Origin: Liopterus haemorrhoidalis
Lineage: Eukaryota; Arthropoda; Insecta; Coleoptera; Dytiscidae
Direction: 5' to 3'
Assembly: GCA_963971575.1 (NCBI GenBank)
Contig: OZ020622.1
Coordinates: 30,348,301-30,412,300, forward strand
DNA: 64,000 nucleotides
The position numbers were made by a program, and so were the translations under genes. Below the pieces are notes generated by a model. That model saw only the letters and a list, made by a program, of their open reading frames with translations, was not told where the DNA came from and ran no database searches. Positions within the stretch are counted from its first letter, which is position 1; each line of letters begins with the position of its first letter. Shown piece by piece: positions 33,206-44,188 of the stretch.

Positions 33206-33391
33206 AGTAAGGGTTTGGTTAGAAGAAGCCAAGCGAAGCGAGCTACCCATCTTCTAGTTTAATGTCAAAACACTATTTTAGGTTAGGTTAGGTTAGTAAG
33301 GGTTTGGTTAGAAGAAGCCGAGCGAAGCGAGCTACCCATCTTCTAGTTTAATGACAAAACACTATCTTAGGTTAGGTTAGTAAGGGTCTGG
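33206..33391. repeat. TTAGG-bearing minisatellite, block 2
   Basis: Two units like block 1. The last complete motif, agtaagggtctgg at 33379-33391, is the left copy of the target duplication of the LINE at 33392-38176. Confidence 0.88.
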
Positions 33392-33489
33392 TTTTTTTTC
33401 TTTTTTTTGCTAAAACTCCCCTTCTTCGCCACGCTTGAGGCATTCGGAACCATCCGTTAGGATATCAGCGTCAGATGCCCCCTGGTAGT

Positions 33490-36290
33490 CTATTCAGGCT
33501 CCCCTCTATTCGACTCCTGCTGTCTGCTCCTTTCTTCTGTCTCTTTCCTTTCCATGATGACTTTAATCATCTTGTGGATGGCTTCCCACTTCCTCCTGGA
33601 TTGCATCATTTCTGCAACCAGGGCGTCAGGTGTTAATGCTGCTGGGCATAGGTCCCCCACCTCCACCCTCGCCGCGTCCCAACGCATGCACTGAAAGATG
33701 GTGTGCTCTACAGAGTCCACCATTCCGCAGTACACGCACGTATCCTCCAGGTCCTTACCGATTCTCTTCGTATACGTACGAAAAGAACCGTGACCTGTCA
33801 ACGCTTGGGTCAGCCAGTAGTCTAGATTACGGTGAGGGCATTCAAGCCAGGTCCTTACGTCTGGTATCAGACGTTTCATCCACAGGCCTTTGGTGGTGTT
33901 CCTATTCCATTCATCCTGCCATTGAGCCATGCTCTGCTCGCTGGCATTCCGTCTGGTTGTCTCGCCGCGACTGGCACTCTCGGTCACCGTCCTCCTTTCC
34001 TCGACCAGGAGGAAAATCGGAACGGTTCCCGTGATCACCTGCAGGGCAACGCTCGACACGGTACGGTAGGCCGACGCGCACCTGAGCAGTGCCTTCCGCT
34101 GTGCACCTATAAGGATATCCCTATATTTTGCATATTTGCACACCTTGTGCCAAATGGAGGCTCCGTCTAGGAGTATCGAGTGCACCACTCCGCAAAGCAC
34201 CGCCCTTTTTCCACTCGAGGGGACTCCAACGTTCGGCATCAGTCTGCCGAGCATGGATGTCCTCACCTCGGCTTTCCTGACGGAAGTGAGCACGTGTTTC
34301 GTGAAGGACATCCTCTCGTCAAACGTGACACCGAGGTATTTAAGCGTTTTGGAGGTAGAGATTACGGTGTTCCCCAGCGAGAAGCTGATACCGTTCCTAT
34401 CCTTCTTCCCCTTAAGGATGATAGCCTCCATTTTGCCCGGCGCAAGCTCTAGCTTGTGGGATGTCATCCAGTCGTTAACCAGTTCGAGGCACCAATTGAC
34501 CGTCCTTTTTAGCGATCGCCTCCACCAGCATGGCCAGGTCGTCCGCAAAGCCGATCAGGGTGGCGTCCTCGTGCGTGTGCAGCGCCAAGACCTCGTCGAA
34601 CAGGATGTTCCACAGGGTGGGTCCTAGAACCGAGCCCTGAGGAACTCCTGCGTCGGTCCTCAAAGACACGCCTTTGTCTACCTGAATAGATCTGTCCTCC
34701 AGATAACTGGATACCAGTTCCACTAAGTATTCGGAGATGTTGCGTCTCCGTAGCTCCTGTAAGATCAGGTTGTGGCAGGCAGAGTTAAAGGCGTTCTTTA
34801 CATCTAGCGTTACAAGCACACACCATGTGCTCTTGTTGCGCCCGACCTAATCCTTTACGGCTTGTAGGGCTTGTATGGTGGATCTGCCCCTGCGGAAGCC
34901 ATACTGGTGCTCGTGCAGTCCTCCACTACTCTCGATTTCACTCTCGAGCCTTGCCTTCACCATCGCCTCGTAGAGCTTACTGGCTGAGCTCAGCAAGCAC
35001 AGCGGTCGGTACGATGACGGCAGTTCCGGAGGCTTCCCCCTTTCGGGATGAGGACCAGTCTTGCCGTTTTCCACTCTCTTGGGAAACATTGTGTGCTCAG
35101 GAGCTGGTTAAGCATCTTCAACAGCCAAGATGGTTGGTTTGCTACCACCTCCTTGATGGCTTCGACGGGGATTCCATCCAGGCTTGGAGCTCTTCCGCTT
35201 TTCAGCGCTTTTGCAGAACTTTTAAGCTCCTCCAGGCTAAAAGGATCCACCGTTTCGCCATCGTCCATCGGTCGAAGGCTTCGTTCGCAGCCGGGAACAG
35301 GGCCCTCGCTATTTGCGTCTTCCTGCTTGTGGAGATGTCGTATGGAGTCAGCCCTCCGAGGTGCTTCGTTTCGATATGGTAACCGTCGCCCCAGACATCC
35401 TCGTTCACTTTCTCACACACTTCTCTCCACAGGTATCTTTTTGACCGGTTTATTAGGTTTTGCAGGAGTTTCCTTCCTGCTTTAAACCTTACCCATGCTG
35501 CTTCCTTCTCCTCGTCCGTGGCAGTTCTCCTGCGGTTGAGCCTTGTCCTCGCTCCTGGCTCGCTCTATTTCAGAGTTCGACCAGTACGGCATGCCTGTGC
35601 CCTGTGCGTTTCCCCTGGTGATGCTGTATTTGTAGGTTTCCCTGATGATTCTGGCACATGTATGGAATGTGCCGTCATCATCAGGTTCGAGGTCGACTCT
35701 TGTGTTTAAGATGTCCCTAAACACAGCGGAGTCGAGCCACGGCGTACCTTGGGATCGGCCCTTGCGTGTTGCCGTGATGTCCGATATCTCAAAGTAGATG
35801 TTTCTGTGGTAGCTGAGGTTTTCAGATAGCAGAACTTGCCAGTTCGCTATTGTTCTGCAAACACTGCTAGTGGAGCACGTAACATCTATATGAGACTCGG
35901 AAGCACCTCTGAAAAAGGCGGGCTCGCTGCCGGTGTTGATCACCACCAGGTTCATAGCCGCCAGCCACTCGGTGAAGTACTCACCCCTTCCGTCGGTAAT
36001 CGGGGATCCCCACTGTGTGGATTTCGCGTTGATGTCTCCCATGAGAATAAACTCCTTCTGAAAGGATGAAATGATGCTGTTTGCATCATTTCATCCACAG
36101 CATCCTGGTATGTTTCCATACGGATGTTGGGGGAGATGTAGCAGCAGAGGACAAGGCACTTCCCGAAGTCTATACATAGGTAGCCATCACCGCAATGGAC
36201 CCCGCTTACTCCCATCTTCCTGTTCAGGAACAGCACTGCCACGTCGCACCGCGTGTCCCTGAGCCATCACCTCCCTTTGTGAGCGTCTTG
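33490..36290 (-). pseudogene. R1-like LINE ORF2 (endonuclease, RT, CCHC), frame-broken
   Basis: Endonuclease pieces: 35952-36242 (DVAVLFLNRKMG region, CCYISPNI) and 35482-36042 (MGDINAKSTQWGS, the GD.NAK block, and SHIDVTCST). RT pieces: 34990-35268 (LKSGRAPSLDGIPVEAIKE), 34847-35089 (YRPLCLLSSASKLYE, HQYGFRRGRSTIQAL), 34475-34819 (LVTLDVKNAFNSACHN, GVPQGSVLGPTLWNILFD and the catalytic GFADDLAML). 33490-34548 holds the thumb, TLKYLGVTFDERMSF and a C-terminal CVYCGMVDSVEHTIFQC knuckle typical of R1. Several frameshifts; inactive. Confidence 0.87.
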
Positions 36291-36392
36291 TTCTGCACGC
36301 TCACCACCAAGAGGTCGATCCCCGCCTGCATAGCGGCCGCATAGGTGACGTCATGCGCCGCCCGTGCTCTTCCAAGGTTGCACTGCAGAACC

Positions 36393-38156
36393 TTAATCCC
36401 CATTGTTGGTTTTGGATGGGGTCCTCGCTTCTCTACGGCTTACGCTTGCGCACTTGCCGTAGACTAACGTTCTGAAAACGGGGTACTTCGTCTGATCAGA
36501 CCTGTGCCCAATTTCGTCGCACGTTATGCAGCGAGAAGGGTTCGTACAGTCCTTGGCCTTGTGGTCTTTTCCACCGCAGTTGAAGCAGTGGATGGACCTG
36601 TTCTGCTCCTTACACTCAGCTGTCCGGTGCCCAAACTGTAGGCACCGGTAGCACCTGTGCACCTCGATCCTCTTCCTCACCCGGCAAGCGACCTAACCTA
36701 TTCTGATGCGGCCCTTCGCATCAAGGTCGGTCGCCACGTTTTTTCTCACTGCTGCCGTGGCAGCCTGGTTTCCGCTCGCCATCGGTCTCAGTGAGATGAC
36801 CTTGACCTCGTCCTTCCCCAGGTCCTCACTGCACTTCATAATCTGTAGCTTCAACACCTCAGCACTTATGTCCGCATCTATATCAGCGATATGGATTACG
36901 TCCATCCTGTTCTTTACTAGGACTCGCGTGCTGGTGTTCTCAGCTGCCTTTTTGAAGGCGTTGGGCTTCGCGCGCCCTCCCGAGATCTCCAGAAGCAGAT
37001 CTCCCTGGGCTGTCTTCCTCATGGACCTGGACACCGATTTCGTCAATCTTGACATCGTTCTTCACCTTGCGTAGGATTTCTGCGTAGGTGGAGCCTTCTG
37101 CCCTAACGCTGACTTTTTCGATGTCCGGCGCCTTTTTTACCGCTCCTCCGACGGTGTCGACTCTTTTTTCAGGGGGTTTCTTCCTTCCCCTTGCCCCTGC
37201 GTCATTATTATGGCCCTGCAGGCCGTGCCACGGAAGGCGAACTACGCGCACTTCCTCAAGTAGCCCGCGTTGATGGCGCCGAGGGTGAACACTCTCACTC
37301 TCTCCAGCTGCTGCTTCACCGATTCTTCCCTCAGGTTCTGGCAGAGCCGGTACAGAGTTCCAGTGTCATTAACACCCCCCTCGTCCATCTTGTAAGGGAG
37401 GACGAATAGGGTGTTCTTCCTCTTAGTTTTCTTTCCTTTCCTGTCCACGGCTTCCGTGACGCTCCTCAGGAACTCCACTCTACCTTCCTGAAGTCCGTCC
37501 TTGGCCATGCAGACCAGGTCGGGAAATCTACCTGCCATGCCTTTCATGACACTGCCCTCGGGGTCTAGGCCCGGGTCCACGATAACGGCTAAATCTTCTT
37601 TAGCGTCGGCCTTTGTCATGTTACCGGGCTCCATAGTGGTAGCCCTGTAACATGCTTCCGGCCAAACGCTGTCTAGTATCGGTGCTAGATCTGCGAAGGT
37701 TACCCCTCCAGCCAGCGTCGCGGTGAGCCTATTATTCTGTTCCGCCCGGGATGCCTCTTCAGATCCAGCTTCCGATAACGGGTCCGTCTGAGTTGCAATA
37801 CTTGCCGTATTGAACGCCTCCTTGCTGACCTTTTTCAGCCGCTTCTTCGTCGGCGATTCCCGGAGCTTCTGCAGCTTGCGGTTTGTGACCGCCACATGCC
37901 ACTTGAGCTCCTTTACCGCCTCCTTGATACTGATCTTCGTGTTCGGTGTCCCGTCCACGATACCAGCTAGTTTGTCCGTCGCCATGGTTAAAAGTTTCAT
38001 GGCTTCAGCAAACTCCTCCTCTCTCTCGCCCTCGGACTCCTCTCGTTCCCTCCCTCTTTTAATCGAGGTCGGGTTCGAGACAACGTTCGTCTTATCCTTC
38101 TTGCCCTTCGTTGTGGCGAAGAGTGCGGATACGCTATTGCGTCTCGCAGCTCTCAC
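36393..38156 (-). pseudogene. R1-like LINE ORF1 (gag-like, three CCHC knuckles), frame-broken
   Basis: Four frames in series cover the protein: 37242-38156 (basic, acidic and coiled regions, KRGREREESEGEREEEFAEA), 36940-37251, 36693-37055 (the conserved domain before the knuckles, VLVKNRMDVIHIADIDADIS and VISLRPMASGNQAATAAV) and 36393-36680. The last has three knuckles: CYRCLQFGHRTAEC, CFNCGGKDHKAKDC and CITCDEIGH, the third incomplete (its final Cys is lost). R1-type ORF1 proteins bind element RNA and direct it to the target. At least three frameshifts. Confidence 0.85.
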
Positions 38157-38176
38157 CGTGCCAACTCCAGCCTGGG

Positions 38177-38335
38177 AGTAAGGGTTTGGTTAGAAGAAGC
38201 CGAGCGAAGTGAGCTACCCATCATCTAGTTTAATGACAAAACAAACTCACACTAACATAACAATGCCACCTGTTTAGAATCACAAAAATTATTAATAAAC
38301 CAAGTATGATAGTTATTTAATAAGTGTAGTCTGTC
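38177..38335. repeat. TTAGG-type minisatellite remnant, block 3
   Basis: Begins with the right copy of the LINE's target duplication (38177-38189) and continues one unit, then aaacaaactcac.ctaacat and aatgccacctgt, the same sequence that closes block 1 at 31995-32030. It shows that blocks 1 and 3 are paralogous ends of one array. Confidence 0.85.
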
Positions 38336-38498
38336 AATTTTTATTGACCACTGCTTTTTTGGCTTTCCGATCCCCTCGGCATTCCTCTCAAATATTTACA
38401 AAATATTTTTTTTTTTCGATGAATTGACGATTTGATGAATTGATCATTCGATGAATTGATTTTCGATGAATTGATTTTCGATGAACTTACCGTGAATC
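38336..38498. repeat. Foldback-like element, right inverted terminus
   Basis: Inverted copy of 31189-31345: ttgaccactgcttttttggc, gatcccctcggcattcctct, then four cgatgaattga units and cttaccgtgaatc at the border. Confidence 0.85.
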
Positions 38499-38607
38499 GT
38501 TTATGATGGTTATTTAGGTTTAGGCTTAGGCTCTATCCTGCACCACATACGAGAAAGAAAGCTTTTAGGCTATGAATTATTTATTGTAAAAAAATATATA
38601 TACTTAC

Positions 38608-38781
38608 AATACCAGATAGGGCGTTAAAATTATGGCCATAGGATCTTTTACTACATCCACCATCAATCATAACGATTATCCATGATATATTGTCACCATC
38701 AACTTGTTGTTTTTCAATTGCCATCTGTTTTTCTGCCTCACCTGCAGCTTTCATGGTTTTCCATAGAGAATCTTGCCAAAC
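38608..38781 (-). CDS. Mutator/YqaJ gene, exon 3
   Basis: 174 nt (58 codons), acceptor tttattacag at 38782-38791, donor GTAAGT at 38602-38607, phase 0 at both ends. It encodes VWQDSLWKTMKAAGEAEKQM and then WIIVMIDGGCSKRSYGHNFN. The Asp in IDGGCSKRS sits at the position expected for the first catalytic Asp of the Mutator-like fold (family knowledge; role inferred). Confidence 0.87.
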
Positions 38782-38835
38782 CTGTAATAAAAATTTGAAA
38801 TGTTTTAATGCTCAGCGACAAATAGTTTAACTTAC

Positions 38836-39238
38836 ATTTCCTAAATCAGATTCAATTTGGGAAAACTGGCATCTGTTTATAGAAGGAATATCCATCACAC
38901 TCAATAATTCTTCTAAATGACCAAACGTATTTCCAGTAGCTAAAATACCCCAAACAGCACCAGTATTTATTACAGATTTTTGTTTTTTGGGGTTTTCTGT
39001 TTTAATGGCAAATTTTTTATTGCACATATTGCATGTTAAAATGATACTACTTATTAAACCCTGTCTACGACGAGTTTCTTCAGTAGGTGCTAGTTTTCCC
39101 AATGTACATACTTGGATATGGAGAAATTGGCAATTTAGTAAAGAATTTGTATAATATTCAACTATACGGTTGCCCATAATAGAAGGTTGTTTATCATACT
39201 CTTTGTCAACTTCAATGCTAAATTGATATTCTGACAAG
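38836..39238 (-). CDS. Mutator/YqaJ gene, exon 2
   Basis: 403 nt from the acceptor tttttttttag (39239-39249) to the donor GTAAGT (38830-38835). It encodes the start of the Mutator-like domain: MGNRIVEYYTNSL, a zinc-ribbon-like LTCNMCNKKF, and the well-conserved WGILATGNTFGHLEELLSVM. The poly(A) end of the LINE at 39251-43900 lies directly against the polypyrimidine tract, so that insertion nearly destroyed the acceptor. The exon ends in phase 0. Confidence 0.85.
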
Positions 39239-39266
39239 CTAAAAAAAAGGTTTTTTTTTTTTTTTA

Positions 39267-42200
39267 ATGTATGGCATCTTCGTATATATTTGTTGGATGC
39301 CTTCGAAAGCACTCAGTGAGTCCGTGTAGATGACAAATCTTGAGTTATTTGATTGTTTAATGAAGTCCGTAGCTCTTAATATACTATATATTTCTGCTGT
39401 ATATATGTTAGTATTATTTGGAAGACGATATGTATACTTTTCTTCGCCAAAGATCACAGCAGCAGAGGTGTGATCCCCTACACTAGACCCATCGGTGAAG
39501 ATAGCAAGTGAATTTGTGTACTTTCTCTTGACTAGGGAATATTTCTCATGATAGGTATTAGGGTGGGTATATTTTTTTTTAAACTGAGAAAGGGAAAGAT
39601 CAAAATTTGGCTTTTTAAGCGTCCAAGGGGGAATTTTATTATATTTATTTTTTGGAATGGTTGGTATTTCAAGGTGTAGATCAGCTAAATGTTGATTAAA
39701 TTTTTTATGTAAAAGGATTAAATTTCGGATACTAGTTTTGTTGCCGTTTTGGATAAATATATCGTTATATGCAGGAATATCTATATTTGCGGCTAATTTT
39801 GTGATATAGGAGAGACAATTTTGGATTATTCTGTATTTTAGAGGGAGTTGGTTTGATTCGCATAAAATACTATCTATCGGACTTGTACGAAAAGCACCTA
39901 TCGCTATTCGGATAGCCTGGTTTTGCACAGGTTCCAAGGTTTTCAAGTATGTGCGCTTTGCATTTCCATAGACTATGCTTCCGTAGTCTAATTTTGACAA
40001 GATGAGGGTTTGGTAGATTTTTATCAGGTTTTCTCTATGTGCTCCCCATTTGTTGTGCCCCAATGTTTTCAATATATTAATTCTCCGTGTACAGTCTGTT
40101 TTTAGATTTTTTATATGTTGCTTCTAAGTTAGTTTTTTGTCGAACGTTATGCCCAAAAATTTTATTTCGTTTACATATTGAATGTAAGTGTTGTTTAATT
40201 TTATTACGGGATTGTATTGGTCATATTGAGTTTTACTGAAATGGACAGCCTTTGTTTTTGAAGTCGAGAATTGGAAGCCAGTGGTGTTAGACCAGTCTTC
40301 TAAGTTTGTTATTGTTTCCTGTAATCTTGTTTTAATAGTTTTTACATCTTTGGCTCTACAATAAATGACAAGGTCATCAGCAAAAAGGAGAGATTTTGTG
40401 TAGACTGGGATATGCTGGATTATTTTATTTATAGCCATCAGAAACAAGGTAACACTGTAGTTCTCTCCTTGTGGCAATCCATTTTCTTGTATTTTTATAT
40501 TAGATCGGTATCCGTTTGAAACTACTTGAAATTTTCTGTTAGATAAGAAATTCTTGGTGTAATTTAATATATTCCCGTCGAGACCTATTTCTTTCATTGA
40601 TTCTAATATGTTGTATCTCCAGGCCATATCATAAGCTTTTTTGAGGTAAAAAAATACTGCAATAATATGTTCACGTTTCTTGAAGGCTTTTTGAATTTCT
40701 GCTGTCAGTGCTACAATTTGATCCGTTGTGGATCTGTATTGGCGAAATCCGCATTGTATATTCGTAAAATAGTTGTTGACTTCTAAATGCCAGTTTAGTC
40801 TTTTGTTGAACATTTTTTGCAGTATTTTACTTAAGTGATTTGATAGAGATATTGGCCTGATAGAGATATTCTCTGTAGTTGTCAGCGTTATTTTTGTTTT
40901 TATTCGGTTTTAATATTGGTACTGTTTTGGTTTCTTGCCACTGATTCGGATATGTATTGTGTTCCCAAATATGATTATATATCTGTAGTAGGTAGTCTAA
41001 CATTTCTTCCGGCAGTTGTTTGATTAGTTCCGGTGGGATGTTATCGGGTCCACAGCATTTATTATTTTTTAGTTCATTTATTGCGATTTGTAGTTCTTTT
41101 TTGGTGAATGGTTGATTTATTTCCACATTCGAGTTATTCACTGCAATTGATTCTAATTCTTTTAGCGCTTTGTATTCTAAGAAAGAAGGACTATAGTTTG
41201 AGTTGCTTGAGTTGATTTCAAAGGTATCTGCAATTTCTTCTACTATCTCTTGAGGTGATGTTGTTATTTGATCTCTTTTTAACAGACTTGTGGTTAAATT
41301 TGAGAATCTGGAGCCCTTTATCTTCCTTATCTTTTCCCAAAATTGAGTTATTAGTTAATTGAGTTGAGGGGTATTTGGATTTATAGTGGCTAAGAATTCT
41401 TCCCAAGATTTCTTCTTGCTTTCAAGAATCTATTAGGGTTTCTACTGTTTTGCATTTTTTATAGTGTCTAAGAGCTCTTTTTTGTTCTTTAATTGCATTA
41501 CTACATTCTTTATTCCACCAAGGATTTCTTTTATTGCTGTTTGACTTAGTTTTTATACCAATTGCTTCTTTTGCTGCGTTTGTTATATGCTTTGTTAAAA
41601 TGTCTATAGTTTTATTGATGTCCTCATTTTCTGTTTGGTTAAGTGGTAAATTACTTTTTGTCAGTTCCTTGTATAATGACCAGTCTGCGTATTTTAATTT
41701 CCACTTATTTGTCTCTTTAGGTAGATTTAAATTCATAGGAAAAGATATTTTTATTGGAAAAATGATTACTGCCGCATAAATGTTGAAAAACTTCCCATGA
41801 TAGGCTCGGAGCGATTGACGGATCACATATGGACAAATCTATGTTTGTGAAATTACCTGTACTAACGCAGAAGTGTATAGGAGTATAGTCATTCAGAATA
41901 ATATAGTCTTGATTGAAGATTTTTTCTATTTTCTTACCTCTACTTTCTCTGAGAACAGAACCCCAGATTGGACTGTGGCTGTTAAAATCGCCAACTAACA
42001 GAAAGGGGGAAGGAAGTTGTAGTATTAAAGACTGAATTTGCTTTTGGGTGAAATTTACGTTTGGGGGAAGATAAATAGAACATACTGTGATTTTACCCAC
42101 ATTTGGGATATATGTTGAGATGGCCACAGCTTCTAGATCCGTTTGGAGATTGATGTGGTCGGCATGGATATGATTTGCTGTTAGTATTGCAACTCCTCCG

Positions 42201-42385
42201 CTTGCTATTCTGTTGTCGTCTCTATCTTTTCGGAAGGTATCATATCCTCTAATGTTAACAGTTTGATTTGTTCGGAGTCGTGTTTCTTGAAGACATATAT
42301 AGTACGGGTTGTTTTTGGCTATGATGTTTTGTAGTTCAGGTAGATGAGAATAAAAACTGGTAATATTCCACTGTATTAGACACAT
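39267..42385 (-). pseudogene. I-type LINE ORF2 (endonuclease, RT, RNase H), frame-broken
   Basis: Endonuclease, 41717-42385: MCLIQWNITSFYSHLPELQN, ICLQETRLR (catalytic Glu), KDRDDNRIASGGVAIL, LLVGDFNSHSPIWG. RT: 40827-41141 (ELKNNKCCGPDNIPPELIK), 40124-40813 (CGFRQYRSTTDQIVAL, LKKAYDMAW, LPQGENYSVTLFL, LFADDLVIY). 39239-40072: KLDYGSIVYGNA, then RNase H with FTDGSSVGDHTSAAVIF (D), TAEIYSIL (E) and VIYTDSLSAF (D), ending in poly(A) before the last catalytic block. YDMAW has D in place of the usual F/Y-D-tv pattern. At least four frame changes. Confidence 0.85.
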
Positions 42386-42387
42386 AT

Positions 42388-43738
42388 TTATTTGTTGCTT
42401 TGTTCAGAGCTCTCTGACTGAAATTGAGAGTCTAGTTCAGCTCCTAATTGGGAAGTTATTTGTTTTATTAGTCGGGTAAATCTTGATTTTATAGCTCTGT
42501 GATTTAGATGTAAGTATAAATTTCTAAAATTTTGGATGAGTGTATGTGTATCACTGGTATATTTTCTTGATACCGTCAGTTGTTCTGATGATCCATGTAC
42601 TTCTTCCATAAAATCGATTATCTGTTCGAATGTCAAAACGTATTTTTCCGGGTTTTTTATCATTTCAGATTCTATTGGTTTGAGCATTTCTTGAATATTT
42701 ATTTGAATGTTTTCTTCCTTATACGGTTTGTGCTTTTTCTTGTTTCTGTTTCTAGGAGTTTTTGAAACAGTTTCTGGTGGCACCGGTGTAACGAATTCTT
42801 CCTGAGATTCTTCTTGAGTGCTTTCCTGTGTATTTTTTTCGTCTATACTGCTGGTAGAAGGTGCTTTTCTTTTAGAAGGGTGTTTTGGAAAGACATTTTC
42901 TATATTTTGCATACTATCTCCATCTTGTCTGTTGGTTGGTGATATTGGTTGGTCATTTTCATTTATTTTTTCTTTTGAGTGTCCTTCTTTTTTGTGTTCT
43001 TGATTTACTAAACTATTGTCGATATTTTGCTGTAGGGTTGAGGCACTGTTGAAATTTGTTGTTTTGTCTTCTGATTGTTGTACATTGTTCACTTGATTGC
43101 TGTTTTCTATTGTTTGTTGTATTGTGATATTTTGCTGCGAATGTTGACTCTCTTGTATTATATCTGAATTTTCTATCTGGTTTGGGCATTGATTTGCAGT
43201 GTGGCCTTTCATTTTACATGAGTAACATGTGATATCTGATGATAGAAAAATTCTGTAGGATATATCTTCGCAGTTAATTATTAGACTGTTTGGAATTTCC
43301 TTTTCTTCATTCATTGTAATGTAGACTTGTCGTTTGAACGTCGTTTACTTCTATTGAATTATGTGTAGTAAGTAGTTTGTCGACTAGTTCTTTTTTTGAC
43401 AAGTATATGCATATCCTTTGATTTGAAATTTTAGATGCAAACAGAATATTTTTTGGCCCAATTATATTGCCTATTTTAAATATGTATTCTTTAACAGGTA
43501 TTCCTTCCGTTGCATTTAAAATTATAGCTTGGTTTTTCTTTGGAAAAAGTACATTGTTACTTTTAGTAACATTTGCAAATGAGACATTTGGATTAGTATG
43601 TTTATTTATATTTGAATTTTTTGGTGTTGTAGGGACGCTTCTGTAGTCAGAGGCATCCATCGAGGAATTTGGGTTATTGACATTTAAAGTTGACGTTGAT
43701 TGTTGTTGAGAAACACTCCTGTAGTCAGAGGTATTCAT
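42388..43738 (-). pseudogene. I-type LINE ORF1 (CCHC, Gln/Ser/Asn-rich)
   Basis: First frame 43307-43738 opens at 43738 with duplicated NTSDYRSVSQQQST / DASDYRSVPTTPK segments and then a conserved domain (GIPVKEYIFKIGNIIGPKNI, RICIYLSKKELVDKL). The second frame, 42388-43314, overlaps it by 8 nt and starts with NEEKEIPNSLIINCEDISYR, then one knuckle CYSCKMKGHTANQC and a long polar region. The change of frame near 43310 may be a mutation; the domains are continuous in related ORF1 proteins. The polar part is rich in Q, N, S, K and E, a likely disordered RNA-binding tail. Confidence 0.82.
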
Positions 43739-44188
43739 TTTGGGGAAGTTGAAAAAATTGTTTATTTAATTTATATATTACCCGCTCAAAGTTATTTGGA
43801 TTGAGACTTTGTAAGACATTTTCCTAAGTGGACTTGCAGAGAACTGCGTATGCAGTTTCTCAATTTGCTTCTTTCCGTCAGATGTCAAATTATTTTTATT
43901 TTTTGACCGGTGAATGAAAAAGTGAAAATGTGGTTATTTTTATGAAAAGGTAAGTAAATAAAGGGAATATTATTATTTTTCGAGAAATGTTTGATATAAT
44001 ATTTAATAATTACAGTTCAAGAAAAAACTAAAGTGTTTTACCTTGGATTTCAGTAAGTACACAAATCACTAGGCTTCTCCTTTGACAGTCTGTTTGACCG
44101 GTAATATTTTATATCTTACATTTAACAATTATTTTATTAAACATGATACTTTTCTTTATTCCAATATTTAATTTTATTGAGGTCTTAC

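Larger units (their letters stand above)
33392..38176 (-). mobile_element. R1-clade-like LINE inserted in the minisatellite
   Basis: A 4.8-kb minus-strand LINE between copies of agtaagggt.tgg (33379-33391 and 38177-38189), a 13-bp target duplication with one difference. It ends in an interrupted poly(A) (33392-33410 as T). It codes for a gag-like ORF1 with three CCHC knuckles and an ORF2 with endonuclease, RT and a C-terminal CCHC. It is markedly GC-richer than its surroundings, as usual for the R1 group. Frameshifts in both ORFs. It may be target-specific for the minisatellite, because R1-clade relatives (TRAS, SART) enter TTAGG repeats. Confidence 0.87.
31189..38498. mobile_element. Foldback-like composite element (7.3 kb)
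   Basis: The outer ends are long inverted repeats (about 31189-31345 and 38336-38498), each built of tandem 15-bp tcgaaaatcaattca units next to a conserved segment with gaggaatgccga.gggatcgg and agcagtggtcaataaaa. They are flanked by the same 12 bp, gtttatgatggt, at 31177-31188 and 38499-38510, which reads as a target duplication. Tandemly repeated inverted termini and a 9-12-bp duplication fit foldback/Mutator-type elements. A third copy of the right end lies inside at 32098-32365. The interior contains minisatellite blocks and an R1-like LINE. No transposase is present. Confidence 0.75.
39251..43900 (-). mobile_element. I-type LINE with RNase H, 3'-shortened, in intron 1
   Basis: Minus-strand ORF1 with a CCHC knuckle and ORF2 with endonuclease, RT and RNase H. 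RNase H after RT is found in the I/LOA/R1-related group. The 3' end is unusual: poly(A) (T run 39251-39267) starts inside the RNase H coding region, so the inserted RNA was cut and polyadenylated early or primed internally. It lies against the acceptor of exon 2 of the Mutator/YqaJ gene. The 5' limit is uncertain; non-coding sequence to about 44100 may be its 5' UTR. Confidence 0.82.
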
